Positions 1 to 8,489 of a stretch of DNA of 64,000 nt are shown in pieces. Source of the DNA: Candidatus Harpocratesius repetitus (lineage in GTDB: Archaea; Asgardarchaeota; Lokiarchaeia; Sigyniarchaeales; Promethearchaeaceae); assembly GCA_021498095.1 (NCBI GenBank), contig JAIZWK010000001.1, positions 1-64,000 on the forward strand, written 5' to 3'. Below the pieces are notes generated by a model, which did no database searches, was not told the DNA's origin, and saw only the letters and a list, made by a program, of their open reading frames with translations. The translations under genes and the position numbers were made by a program. The stretch's first letter is position 1, and every line of letters starts with the position of its first letter.

Positions 1-123
1 TTATTTGTTACCAAAATTTAATGTACCTACTAATTTTTCTAAATCGTTTATTAATAGAAAAAACGCGATTTTAGGAAAAGAAAAAAGGGTTTATTGGTTT
101 AGAAAAAACGAAAGGTTTGTAAA

Positions 124-909
124 ATGTCATATCACACTCCAGGTATTATTTCTGATGGTGGATCAAAAACAACAATTTTTGCAGTTCGAACCACAATTGG
201 ACAAGAAAAATCGGTTTTACAAAATATTTTTAATCGATTACGTGTATTGAACCCATTTCCTGATTTAAAATGCATGATGATTGCAGAAGAATTACGAGGG
301 TATGTTTTTATCGAGGCAGTTCATCAACGAGATGTGATGATTGCAATCTCTGGATTACGACATGTAAAAGGTAAAATTGTTGGTTCAATTTCTTTAGAGT
401 CTATTGCTCACGTAATTTCACCCCGAAAGGTTACCGAAATTTTAGAAGAAGGGGATACAGTTGAAATTATTTCAGGAATTTTCACTGGTCAAAAGGCAGA
501 AGTTGTAAGAATGCCTAAAGAAGGTGCTAAAGAAGAGGTAACTTTGCGATTGTTAGATTCTGATTCCGCAATATCCATAAAAATTCATGGTGATTTTCTT
601 AAACTGGTTGAAAAAGGTGCGCGCCATCAAGAAGTATATGATATTAAAGAAATGGAAGAATTAAACAACACAACAATTCCATCTTCAAGTTTTTCAAAAG
701 ATGATACTAAGGTAAGAATTGCTGATTCTGACACTTCAATTTCTTCACATCCTGAAGAAATATTCTCGTTTGATTCTGGTGAAGAAGAGTTAGAAGAGAA
801 TGATAAAGAAGGAGAAGAAGAAGAATTTACTTCAAAAGAAATGTTTGAAAAATCAAAAGAAGAAGAAGAGGAAGAAGAAGAAGATGAATGGGCAAAATTT
901 GGTTTTTAA
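124..909 (+). CDS. spt5: Transcription elongation factor Spt5 (NusG family) with acidic C-terminal tail
   Basis: This is the archaeal Spt5, which with Spt4 clamps RNA polymerase and supports processive elongation. Residues ~15-100 form the NGN domain, with the 'RGYVFIEA' and 'VKGKIVGSI' strands, and residues ~115-165 form a KOW domain ('EGDTVEIISGIFTGQKAEV'). Typical archaeal Spt5 proteins are ~150 aa. This one is 261 aa because it carries an extra tail rich in Ser and Asp and ending in long Glu runs, reminiscent of the acidic regions of eukaryotic Spt5, though here at the opposite end. The ATG at 124 is chosen because the NGN domain starts just after it. The upstream 120 bases give no recognisable SecE, the usual neighbour. 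The family call is secure; the role of the acidic tail is unknown. Confidence 0.92.
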   Translation: MSYHTPGIISDGGSKTTIFAVRTTIGQEKSVLQNIFNRLRVLNPFPDLKCMMIAEELRGYVFIEAVHQRDVMIAISGLRHVKGKIVGSISLESIAHVISPRKVTEILEEGDTVEIISGIFTGQKAEVVRMPKEGAKEEVTLRLLDSDSAISIKIHGDFLKLVEKGARHQEVYDIKEMEELNNTTIPSSSFSKDDTKVRIADSDTSISSHPEEIFSFDSGEEELEENDKEGEEEEFTSKEMFEKSKEEEEEEEEDEWAKFGF

Positions 910-984
910 TTCATCTTTTTGATGAATATTAAATTTTAATCATTCAAAATAATTTTTTCTTAATTATTTCTGAAGTTGATTGAG

Positions 985-2226
985 ATGCATGGATTCTTAC
1001 ACATTTTCTTAATTCAGGTAGATACTGGAGAAATTTTAACAGAAATAGATAATTTGACATTAGATAACTCCTATTTTAAACTAGATTTTATGCAAATTCT
1101 TATAGAAGAGGGAATTGATTTAAAAAATACTGAGACATTAGTAAATGCTTCTCTAATTCAATTTCAATTAGAAAAAACCAAATTTCCTTTAGTTTATCAT
1201 TTCTTTTCCAGCAAGCATTTTATTCTTATTTTGATTGCCACCCATCACGACAAAAAAATTCAATTTTATATTGATCCACTGTTAGAAGATTTAGAACAAG
1301 AAAAAATAGTTTTTATGAACACAAATATTGTCGAAATGGTTGATGAACAGACAATTTCAGAAAAAAATACAAGCGAAATAAAGGGAAAAATTCAAAAAAA
1401 GAACGATTTTGATCAAAAAAATAGTGAAATTAACCAAGGAAAGGATTATTTTAGAAACCTTAAGAAATTTAGATTTTTACGAATGATTGCAAGGAATTTA
1501 GCTGAATATCTACTTCCCTCATTTTTGATTCCAGAAAAGCGATTTAATTATCAAATTCTTGATGTGAATCAACCTCCCGAAATATTTAATTACTTGAAAG
1601 AAATTTGCCAAAAAGATTATAATATTTCATTTTTAGATCAAATTTGGGAAAAATTAGATGGAACATGGTCGATTCTTGAATTTAGTGAAGTTTATTCAAT
1701 ATCAATTGATTCATTGCGAGAAATTTTCTTCTTTTTATGGAAAACAAATTTTGTTGTCTTACGAATGGAATACTTTCCATGGGACCGATTTAAAACAACA
1801 ATAAAAGCACCACTTTTTTTAGATGAAGGAAGTAAAGAAAATTTACTACTAGTTAATAAATTTAATTCGAATAAAATAATTCAAATAATTAAATATATTG
1901 GAGATGGATGTTCATACACAAATCTGGTAAAGAATTTTGATATTACTAAAACAAAGTTAAATATATATCTATCCGAACTACTTCAAAGGCAAATAATTCA
2001 AAGAGAAGAATATAAACCTGTACTTGAGATTATTCCTGAAGACTTGATCCCTCTTTTAAGCTTACAAGGATTTGAAAAAGAAGATTTTAAATTATTAAGC
2101 GATTTAGCAAAAATTTTGAATGGAACAAGAAGTATACGATCAGCTTCACTAAGATTGCAAATTGATCCTTCCCGAATAAAGGGTTTACTAGATAAATATG
2201 AATCAGCTGTTAAAATCTTGACTTAA
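985..2226 (+). CDS. Hypothetical protein with longin-like N-terminus and winged-helix segments
   Basis: I do not recognise this 413-aa protein as a named family. The first ~110 residues alternate beta-strand-like segments ('FLHIFLIQVDTGEIL', 'KHFILILIATHH') in a pattern like the longin/roadblock-type domains common in Asgard archaea; this is inference from texture only. Residues ~220-265 and ~300-345 look like winged-helix units ('IWEKLDGTWSILEF', 'IIKYIGDGCSYTNLV'), suggesting DNA binding or protein interaction. A TTG at 976 could start it three codons earlier; the ATG at 985 is preferred. It ends overlapping the convergent CitG-family gene by 4 bases. Confidence 0.6.
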   Translation: MHGFLHIFLIQVDTGEILTEIDNLTLDNSYFKLDFMQILIEEGIDLKNTETLVNASLIQFQLEKTKFPLVYHFFSSKHFILILIATHHDKKIQFYIDPLLEDLEQEKIVFMNTNIVEMVDEQTISEKNTSEIKGKIQKKNDFDQKNSEINQGKDYFRNLKKFRFLRMIARNLAEYLLPSFLIPEKRFNYQILDVNQPPEIFNYLKEICQKDYNISFLDQIWEKLDGTWSILEFSEVYSISIDSLREIFFFLWKTNFVVLRMEYFPWDRFKTTIKAPLFLDEGSKENLLLVNKFNSNKIIQIIKYIGDGCSYTNLVKNFDITKTKLNIYLSELLQRQIIQREEYKPVLEIIPEDLIPLLSLQGFEKEDFKLLSDLAKILNGTRSIRSASLRLQIDPSRIKGLLDKYESAVKILT

Positions 2227-3251
2227 GAAGGAAACCAATCGAGTAAATAAGCAAGAAATAGTAGTGCTGCAATAAAATCTGCAGTGGTCCCAGGATTTAA
2301 TTTTCCATTACTAGAATTTAACCATTGAGAAAAATTTTGATATAGTACTTTCCCAGAATCTAATAAAAGACCTCCTTCGTGAATAATTTTTTGAGCTCTT
2401 TTTTGGACATTATTTGCGATAATTAAAGAATTTTTCCTCAAAATAAGAGAATCTGGATAAGTAGCTAAGAATTTAATAAATAATTGCTGAATAATAAAGG
2501 ATGTATTAAGATTAATTTCATTTTTGCTCCTTCCTTTTTTTAAAGAATCATTATAAATGCTATAAAAATAATTTTTTAACCAAAATTGACAAATTTGATA
2601 ACCAAATACCCATTCTCTACTTATAAGATCATAATTCATGCTTTTTTGAAATAAATCAATCAAATGTATTTTATTTTTGTTTACATAACTAGGGAATTCA
2701 GGGTTTAGTATATTAAATTTTTCTGGGACATCATTCCCACCAGGATTAATTAATCCTCCAGGGCTCGCACGTTTGATAGCATCAGCAACTAAAATTGTAT
2801 CCTGTTCTGTGGTCTTTAAAATTGTTTCTTTTACTTCATTCCAAAAACAATTAAATTTAAATTTAGTTTTGGTTGGACTTTTATGTTTCAGTCTAAAAGC
2901 AGAAAGAATTAAAGGAGAAATCAGCAAAATATTTCCTAATAACAGATTTTGATGAGGCGGTGTCTTCATCATCACATTAACAATTTCCCAAATAAATTTT
3001 CCTAAATAAATTGATGAGAGTGAAGACATATGGGATAAAAGATATTCATTTATTGCATTATTTACATTCACATAATCTTGAAAAGTAATCTTATTGGTTG
3101 AATGCCATGGACTAATATTTCCGGGCTTATTAGTTGAAAATTCGAGTTTATTAGCATATTTCCAACTTAAAATTACTGATTGAAAGGACTCAAAATTGAA
3201 ATTTTGAGATAATATAAAAAGTCTGTTAGAAAGAAATCGCTGAAATCTCAT
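2223..3251 (-). CDS. CitG/MdcB-family triphosphoribosyl-dephospho-CoA synthase-like protein
   Basis: The family enzymes make 2'-(5''-triphosphoribosyl)-3'-dephospho-CoA from ATP and dephospho-CoA. The sequence shows the family hallmarks in order: 'KTPPHQNLLLGNILLISPL' (the conserved NxxLG...PL segment), 'AIKRASPGGL' and, near the end, 'LNPGTTADFIAALLFL'. The length (342 aa) is close to the archaeal members of the family. No citrate lyase or malonate decarboxylase genes are visible nearby, so the physiological product in this organism is uncertain; archaeal members are widespread without those enzymes. It is convergent with and overlaps the upstream hypothetical gene by 4 bases. Confidence 0.75.
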   Translation of the reverse strand: MRFQRFLSNRLFILSQNFNFESFQSVILSWKYANKLEFSTNKPGNISPWHSTNKITFQDYVNVNNAINEYLLSHMSSLSSIYLGKFIWEIVNVMMKTPPHQNLLLGNILLISPLILSAFRLKHKSPTKTKFKFNCFWNEVKETILKTTEQDTILVADAIKRASPGGLINPGGNDVPEKFNILNPEFPSYVNKNKIHLIDLFQKSMNYDLISREWVFGYQICQFWLKNYFYSIYNDSLKKGRSKNEINLNTSFIIQQLFIKFLATYPDSLILRKNSLIIANNVQKRAQKIIHEGGLLLDSGKVLYQNFSQWLNSSNGKLNPGTTADFIAALLFLAYLLDWFPS

Positions 3252-3382
3252 TTTTGGACAGCATTATCCATTTTTATTATAACAAAAATCAAAATTTGAA
3301 TTTATAAAATTACTTTTAGTTAAAAATCTGAAATCTGAAATTTGAAATTTGAAAAAAGATAAAGGGGTTTTTATTCTTAAAA

Positions 3383-3682
3383 TTAAACTCGAGAGAGAAT
3401 TTGAAAACCCGAAGTCTCGCCTTTTGGTAAAGCTACAAGTTTAAATTCATCTTTTAACCCAGCTTGATAAATATATTTCTTAATTCGAAGTTTTAAAACC
3501 TTTTTTGATATAGAAATTGGAACTTCAATTTTTACAAGATTGCCGTCTTTCGAAATTTTACTATCAGGCACATTTTCTTCCAAGTATTGCATAATTTGTT
3601 CGATGTGTTTTTCTTTCATCGCAGAAATTTTACTAACATCAAGATGAAAAAGATTTAACTCGACTTTTTTTTTTCTAGCCAT
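3383..3682 (-). CDS. rpl22e: Eukaryote-type ribosomal protein eL22
   Basis: A 99-aa basic protein that aligns by eye with eukaryotic eL22. The pattern 'FSKRYLKYLTKKYLKK..LRDWLRVVA..E....FQI' of human eL22 is matched by 'ISKKVLKLRIKKYIYQAGLKDEFKLVALPKGETSGFQIL'-type residues split over positions ~56-96, and the N-terminal basic start followed by a hydrophobic strand and an amphipathic helix also fits. eL22 is known in eukaryotes and in some Asgard archaea but is absent from other archaea and from bacteria. It stands alone between the CitG-like gene and a low-complexity protein, not in a ribosomal operon. The call rests on manual alignment. Confidence 0.75.
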   Translation of the reverse strand: MARKKKVELNLFHLDVSKISAMKEKHIEQIMQYLEENVPDSKISKDGNLVKIEVPISISKKVLKLRIKKYIYQAGLKDEFKLVALPKGETSGFQILSRV

Positions 3683-3791
3683 ATGAATTCACTTTAAATG
3701 AGAATAAGAGTGTTAAAGAAGGAAAAAAAAAAAGTTTTGCGGATTTATTAGTTAAAATAAGATCTTCCTATAATACTTATTCTACAAAAAG

Positions 3792-6026
3792 TTATTTTTC
3801 AAGCAACTTCTTTTTGCTTGATTTTTTCTTTTCCCTTTGTGTGGGTTTCTTTTTAGAAGATACGGAATCTTCCTTTAATTTCTTGGATTGTTTTAATTTT
3901 TCTTTCAATTCTTTTACTCTGGCTAAACGTTCTTCTTCCAATTTTATTCGAACTTGCATTTCGCGCTGTTTTTCCGCTTGATTAATTTTTTCTTGCTTTA
4001 TTGCAATTAGACGATCTCGTTCTTGCTGTAATTTCTCAAGATTGGATAATTCTTCAGTTTCCTTTTGAAAGTTTTTGCTGGTTTCATCATCTGCTTTAAT
4101 GCTAGTTTCATTTTCTGGTTCATTGGTGGATTTTTTTCTCATTTGTTTATTCGAGTCACTTTTAGATTCGAGTCTAAGTTCGTCTCTTTCTAATTTTTCA
4201 TCACTTTCTTGTAATGGAGTGACTAACTTAGTTTCTTCAAGTGTTGAAACAAAATTATCTTGTTCTTCCAAATTAAGATATTTTAGTTGATCGATAAGAA
4301 AATACTTTTGATTTTCAGGAATTGATAAATTTTGAATTATTTCCTTTAATTCTTCTCGAGTTTCAGAATTTGGGTTATTAACTGCCGCGATTTCTTCAAG
4401 ATATTTTTTTTGTTGAGAATAATTTAGATAAATAAACGATTTGGCAATCATATTTCTTTCTTCTTCAGATATAGAAAGATTTAGCAAACTTTCTCTGATA
4501 TCAGGTTCTAATACAGTATAGATCTGACTAAAATCAAACTGAGACTCTTCTTCTTTTGATGGATGATGTTCAGTTGAACTTGAAGGTTTAGATGATTTTG
4601 ATGATGAAAAAGTTTCAGATAATTTTGATGTCTCTGATAATTCTGATAATTCTGATAACTCAGATAACTCAGACAACTCAGATAATTCAGACAACTCAGA
4701 TAATTCAGATGAAGTAGATGATTTCGATTGTTTTGATGGCATAGAATTATTACCCGAATCTGGAGAAGAAGACAATACGGATTTTGAAGGATGAAGTAAT
4801 GTTTCAGCTGTATTTACTTCATCTATTCTTGATGATGTTGCAGTTTGTTCTGAAGAAATCAAAGGTTTTCCAGTAAAAGGATCAAAACGTTTTGCATGTT
4901 TTAAAGGTTTACCTGTTAATGGATCAAAGTTAGCAACCTTCTTTTTGGGATGAGTTCTCTTTTTTGTTTGTGTTATAGGGGGTTGAAATGATTGTACTTT
5001 AGTTCTTAAATGAGGAGAAGAAGGGGGAATAATAGGCAAAACAGAGTCATTTGAACGTAATTGAGCAGGTTGAAATATTTCAGGAACTGGAAGAGTAAAT
5101 ATCTGAGGATTAAATATTTTAAATTCATTACTTATAACAAGTTGGGGTTCATATTTCCAATATTGCAAAAATTGTCTATTTAATGTCAGAGAATACTTTT
5201 TCCATTGATTTATATTCATATTTAATATTTGATTGTAGTTTTGCTGATTCGCTTTTTTGGTTGTTTGATATATTTTTTTATTTGATTTTAAAATTTGCTT
5301 ATAAGATTTAGTATATTGTGATTTAGCACGAGAGAATTGACGCCTATTTCTCCTTCTCAACCGCCGATAATTACGCTTTATTTTTGCAATTTCCTTTGGA
5401 TTTCCTCCAACTAATGTCAAAAGAGCAAGTTGATAAATCCGTTTGTTTTCTTCACGAGCTCTTCTAAAGATTTTTCTTAAATCATGAATAATTTTTTTAT
5501 ATTCGAATTTCGTTTGCTTTTTAGGTTGTTTATATCGTGATTTATTTATTCTCTTTGCATTTTTATAATCCTTTCTAATCTGTTTTTGTATGGTTTGAAA
5601 TTGTCGATATTCTTGTGTATTATTCAAACTTTTTTCTTCTTTTTGTGCAATTGGAGAAACTGGATGTGAAACATAAGAAGAAGTAGTTTTAAGGGATGTT
5701 TTTTGAGAACTAGAAGAATTATAATTTGATGATGAAAAAGTTGAATTCGTTATGGTTTTTGGATGTGATTCTTGCTTTTTATATCCAATTGATGGAGAAG
5801 AGATACTTTTTGATGATGATTGCTTTATAGCTTGAAATCTATGTTTATAATGTTCAAATTCAAATTTATTACCACATGATGGACAGTAAATGGTAATTCC
5901 TTCTGCCAAATCTTGAACCAATTCTGAATCAACCTGAGTACCACAAGTAGGGCAGAAAATTGAAGGAATTTTCGGTAATTTAGTTATTTTTGATATTTTA
6001 GGTATTTTATGGCTCATTTTTATCAA
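3792..6026 (-). CDS. Low-complexity, highly charged protein with N-terminal zinc ribbon
   Basis: A 744-aa protein of unknown function. Residues ~25-60 carry two CxxC pairs ('CPTCG' and 'CPSCG') that would form a zinc ribbon. Residues ~150-300 are extremely rich in Lys, Arg, Gln and Tyr and predicted helical. Two copies of an 'FDPxTGKPL' motif lie at ~365-390. A pure (Ser-Glu-Leu)n tract follows at ~440-465, encoded by 9-bp tandem repeats. The C-terminal ~130 residues are a Lys/Glu-rich coiled-coil-like tail. The composition suggests a nucleic-acid-binding or scaffolding protein, but this is inference. A second in-frame ATG lies 9 bases downstream of the chosen start. Confidence 0.7.
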   Translation of the reverse strand: MIKMSHKIPKISKITKLPKIPSIFCPTCGTQVDSELVQDLAEGITIYCPSCGNKFEFEHYKHRFQAIKQSSSKSISSPSIGYKKQESHPKTITNSTFSSSNYNSSSSQKTSLKTTSSYVSHPVSPIAQKEEKSLNNTQEYRQFQTIQKQIRKDYKNAKRINKSRYKQPKKQTKFEYKKIIHDLRKIFRRAREENKRIYQLALLTLVGGNPKEIAKIKRNYRRLRRRNRRQFSRAKSQYTKSYKQILKSNKKIYQTTKKANQQNYNQILNMNINQWKKYSLTLNRQFLQYWKYEPQLVISNEFKIFNPQIFTLPVPEIFQPAQLRSNDSVLPIIPPSSPHLRTKVQSFQPPITQTKKRTHPKKKVANFDPLTGKPLKHAKRFDPFTGKPLISSEQTATSSRIDEVNTAETLLHPSKSVLSSSPDSGNNSMPSKQSKSSTSSELSELSELSELSELSELSELSELSETSKLSETFSSSKSSKPSSSTEHHPSKEEESQFDFSQIYTVLEPDIRESLLNLSISEEERNMIAKSFIYLNYSQQKKYLEEIAAVNNPNSETREELKEIIQNLSIPENQKYFLIDQLKYLNLEEQDNFVSTLEETKLVTPLQESDEKLERDELRLESKSDSNKQMRKKSTNEPENETSIKADDETSKNFQKETEELSNLEKLQQERDRLIAIKQEKINQAEKQREMQVRIKLEEERLARVKELKEKLKQSKKLKEDSVSSKKKPTQREKKKSSKKKLLEK
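4626..4712 (-). repeat. 9-bp tandem repeat encoding (Ser-Glu-Leu)n
   Basis: About nine copies of a 9-base unit (forms of gataactca/gataattct) are arrayed in frame inside the zinc-ribbon protein gene and encode a run of Ser-Glu-Leu triplets. The units differ at third positions, so the array is not perfectly homogeneous. Confidence 0.85.
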
Positions 6027-6390
6027 AAATTTTATTTGTAGATATTCTGAATTTAATAATGAGTCTAATAGTTAATAAAGGATTTTGGGACCATTTATAT
6101 TTAAAGGAATACAAGAATAAAAAAAATCAATTTAAGAAAGATTTGACTATTTTTAAGAATGAAGGATCAATTAAGAGAAGCCTTATTTTTTAAATTATTT
6201 AAATATTATCGTTCAAAAAAATCTCATTGACAATTTCATTGAAGTTTTAGAGCAAAACATACACTATTTTAAAGCTTATGACAAAGAAAAGCAGGGATAT
6301 GCATAAATTGATATTTTTATAAAACTCTCAAACTGGCAAAAATATGCTTTCCGCAGTTACAGTTGCTATAAAGGAAATACAAGACTATTT
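6027..6390. other. Intergenic region without recognisable feature
   Basis: A 364-bp AT-rich divergent gap between the zinc-ribbon protein gene and a small hypothetical gene. No RNA gene, repeat or clear palindrome was seen. Confidence 0.5.
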
Positions 6391-6672
6391 ATGGCAAAAG
6401 TTATATCAAATAATCTGGCGGAGAATATTAATAGTAGGATTAAGACTCGTGTGCATTTAACTGTTCCTAAAACACCTGAGGGTTTAGAACAGCGATTTCA
6501 GGGATATATTACAGTCATAAATGAACCCGAAATCTTAGGAATTACCATTGTTCTGCACCGATTTAGCCCAAAAATTCTCTCTAATGAGTGGAATAATTCA
6601 GAAATTAAACAATTATTTCAATTAAACGAAAAATGGGGGAAAAAAATTCAAACCGAGGTGTTAGTGAATTGA
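6391..6672 (+). CDS. Small hypothetical protein
   Basis: A 93-aa open frame starting with ATG, on the opposite strand to both neighbours. Its composition is protein-like, with mixed hydrophobic strands such as 'ILGITIVLH' and Lys-rich helices, and it has no signal or membrane segment. No family was recognised. It ends 28 bases from the convergent RuBisCO gene. It could be a genuine small gene or a chance frame; size and codon texture favour a gene only modestly. Confidence 0.45.
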   Translation: MAKVISNNLAENINSRIKTRVHLTVPKTPEGLEQRFQGYITVINEPEILGITIVLHRFSPKILSNEWNNSEIKQLFQLNEKWGKKIQTEVLVN

Positions 6673-6700
6673 TCCTTCGTAATTAAAAATAGCCAAAGAT

Positions 6701-8386
6701 TTAATTATCCATAATTTTTTCTGCAAGTTCGGGATTCCATTTGCGAATATCAGCAGCAAGTGCATGGAACTTCTCAATAGCATCCTTTATGCTTAAATGT
6801 GGAGGTTCAGGTTCAGAATATTCACCATTTTTCATATATACACGCATATCAGGTTCAACAACAATCTTACTTTCTTCTGTCAAAGTTTTTATCCATTCGG
6901 TATATTTGGCACGATCCCATCTTCGAAATGCCAATAAAGATTCAAAATGAGAAGAAATTGTTTCAAAAATGGATTTACCTTTTAAAATTGCATCACGAGC
7001 TTGAACCATAGATTTAGCGCCTCCAAATGTTCCTAAAGGATGAGAATGAGTTCCTCCTCCGGCTTGACAAATAATATCTTGATTAGGCACATCACTGTTA
7101 GGATTCATTACACGGGCAACATCCCATAAAACAGTCGCTTTTAGACCTCCAGAACAAATAGGCCGCATAGTTTTAATTTTACCCAAAGGTCGAACACAAG
7201 CTTCCATATTTTCTAAAACAGTATGTGATGATGCTTCCATTTTTCCCAATGGTGCGCCAATGTGAAATTGATCAATCCCACCTAATCTTGCAATCAAAGT
7301 CCATACTTTCATTGAAACTCCATGGCGTAAATCCATAGGTTGACCGTCAACAATAATCTCAGGAAAAATTGTTTGTGCTCCATGACCTGCTCGATGTCCA
7401 TGAAGAATCATATGTGGAAACTTTTTTCGAATGGTTTGAACTCCAACCATCCCAGTGGCAAGAATATCAATCATAAGACAGTTTCCACCAAGAGATCGAA
7501 TTAATTCTCCCCGCTTAATCATTTCGTCCATATCTCCATGAGTTATATTCGCAACGTAGATAAGATTCCGACCTGTTAGATTAGTAATTCGATGACATTC
7601 ATTCAATACTAACTGGGCGCGTTTTTCAAAGGTACAATAGTCTTGAGAGGTAAGATTCTCATCATCTTTAACAACATCCAATCCCCCTTCAAATGAACGG
7701 CGTGCAGCTTTTGCCCAATCTTCTTCACTTAGTCCTGTCTTTGGTTTGACAATTGTGCCTACTGTCATGTAATTTCCTAATATTTCTTTAATTCCAACAT
7801 TTCCTAAAGTTGGACCAATAAAACTATTAGCATATTTATCTGGAAAATCCACATCTTCTAAACGCACACCCCATGCTGCACTTGTCATTCCGGTATAATT
7901 TCCCATAATTACGCTTAATAATTGTGGAATATTACCCGGCTCAAAACCTTCAACAGGTAATGCAATTGCAGCCATACCAGAAAAAAAGTTTAATCCAATA
8001 ATTTTTGCTTCTAATTTTTTCATATTACGTTTAGAATTTTCGTCCATCTCCTCTGGAAGAAGAGTTTTCAAATCAGGATCCCATGTTCCAGTAGATTCTT
8101 CTGCAGCAATTTCCAACGCTGCTCGATAAAGTCCATAACGAAGTGTCCAACCTTCTCGTAATTTTGGGCTTATCGAAAGATACATTATAATGTAATTTTG
8201 CCGATAGTAGTTAAAGTCAAAAGACGTTTCAGGATCGAGTAAATATGGTCCTAATCGTTTACGCATTTGTTCGTCAATAAGTGCAGGATCTGGCACTTTA
8301 AAACCGTAATATTCATAACGGTTACAATCAATAATGGGGAGAGTAATTCTTTCTGGAAAAAACTCCCAATTTTTTACTTCTAACAT
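6701..8386 (-). CDS. rbcL: Archaeal RuBisCO large subunit (form III-like), unusually long
   Basis: The enzyme carboxylates ribulose-1,5-bisphosphate to two 3-phosphoglycerates. All catalytic positions can be matched: E97 and T101-W102 in 'EESTGTW', N163, K214 and K216 in 'TIVKPK', the carbamylated K240 with D242/E243 in 'GGLDVVKDDEN', H331-R332 in 'HGHRAGH', H375 and loop-6 K382 in 'HIGAPLGKMEA', S412, and the phosphate-site glycines in 'AGGGTHSHP'. It should therefore be an active RuBisCO, not a form IV RuBisCO-like protein. At 561 aa it is ~100 residues longer than ordinary archaeal form III enzymes (~430-475), with extra N-terminal, ~105-130 and C-terminal sequence. A GGAG lies 8 bases before the ATG. 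It lies 103 bp downstream of R15P isomerase on the same strand, which fits the AMP/nucleoside salvage pathway. Confidence 0.93.
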   Translation of the reverse strand: MLEVKNWEFFPERITLPIIDCNRYEYYGFKVPDPALIDEQMRKRLGPYLLDPETSFDFNYYRQNYIIMYLSISPKLREGWTLRYGLYRAALEIAAEESTGTWDPDLKTLLPEEMDENSKRNMKKLEAKIIGLNFFSGMAAIALPVEGFEPGNIPQLLSVIMGNYTGMTSAAWGVRLEDVDFPDKYANSFIGPTLGNVGIKEILGNYMTVGTIVKPKTGLSEEDWAKAARRSFEGGLDVVKDDENLTSQDYCTFEKRAQLVLNECHRITNLTGRNLIYVANITHGDMDEMIKRGELIRSLGGNCLMIDILATGMVGVQTIRKKFPHMILHGHRAGHGAQTIFPEIIVDGQPMDLRHGVSMKVWTLIARLGGIDQFHIGAPLGKMEASSHTVLENMEACVRPLGKIKTMRPICSGGLKATVLWDVARVMNPNSDVPNQDIICQAGGGTHSHPLGTFGGAKSMVQARDAILKGKSIFETISSHFESLLAFRRWDRAKYTEWIKTLTEESKIVVEPDMRVYMKNGEYSEPEPPHLSIKDAIEKFHALAADIRKWNPELAEKIMDN

Positions 8387-8489
8387 TTCACATTCTCCTT
8401 TTTTTTATTCTCGATTCATTTTTATTTAGTATATTTAATCCTTTACAACTTTCATTTAACTTGATATTTCCTATTTTAGAAAGAAAGAA

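Noticed and set aside
5..250. An 81-codon plus-strand frame overlapping the Spt5 start
   Set aside because: It overlaps a certain gene in another frame, is Lys/Phe/Asn-rich like random AT-rich sequence, and does not resemble SecE.
4626..4712. CRISPR array, because of regularly repeated units
   Set aside because: The units are 9 bp, contiguous, in frame and encode Ser-Glu-Leu; there are no spacers. The same reasoning excludes the 15-bp array at 52944.
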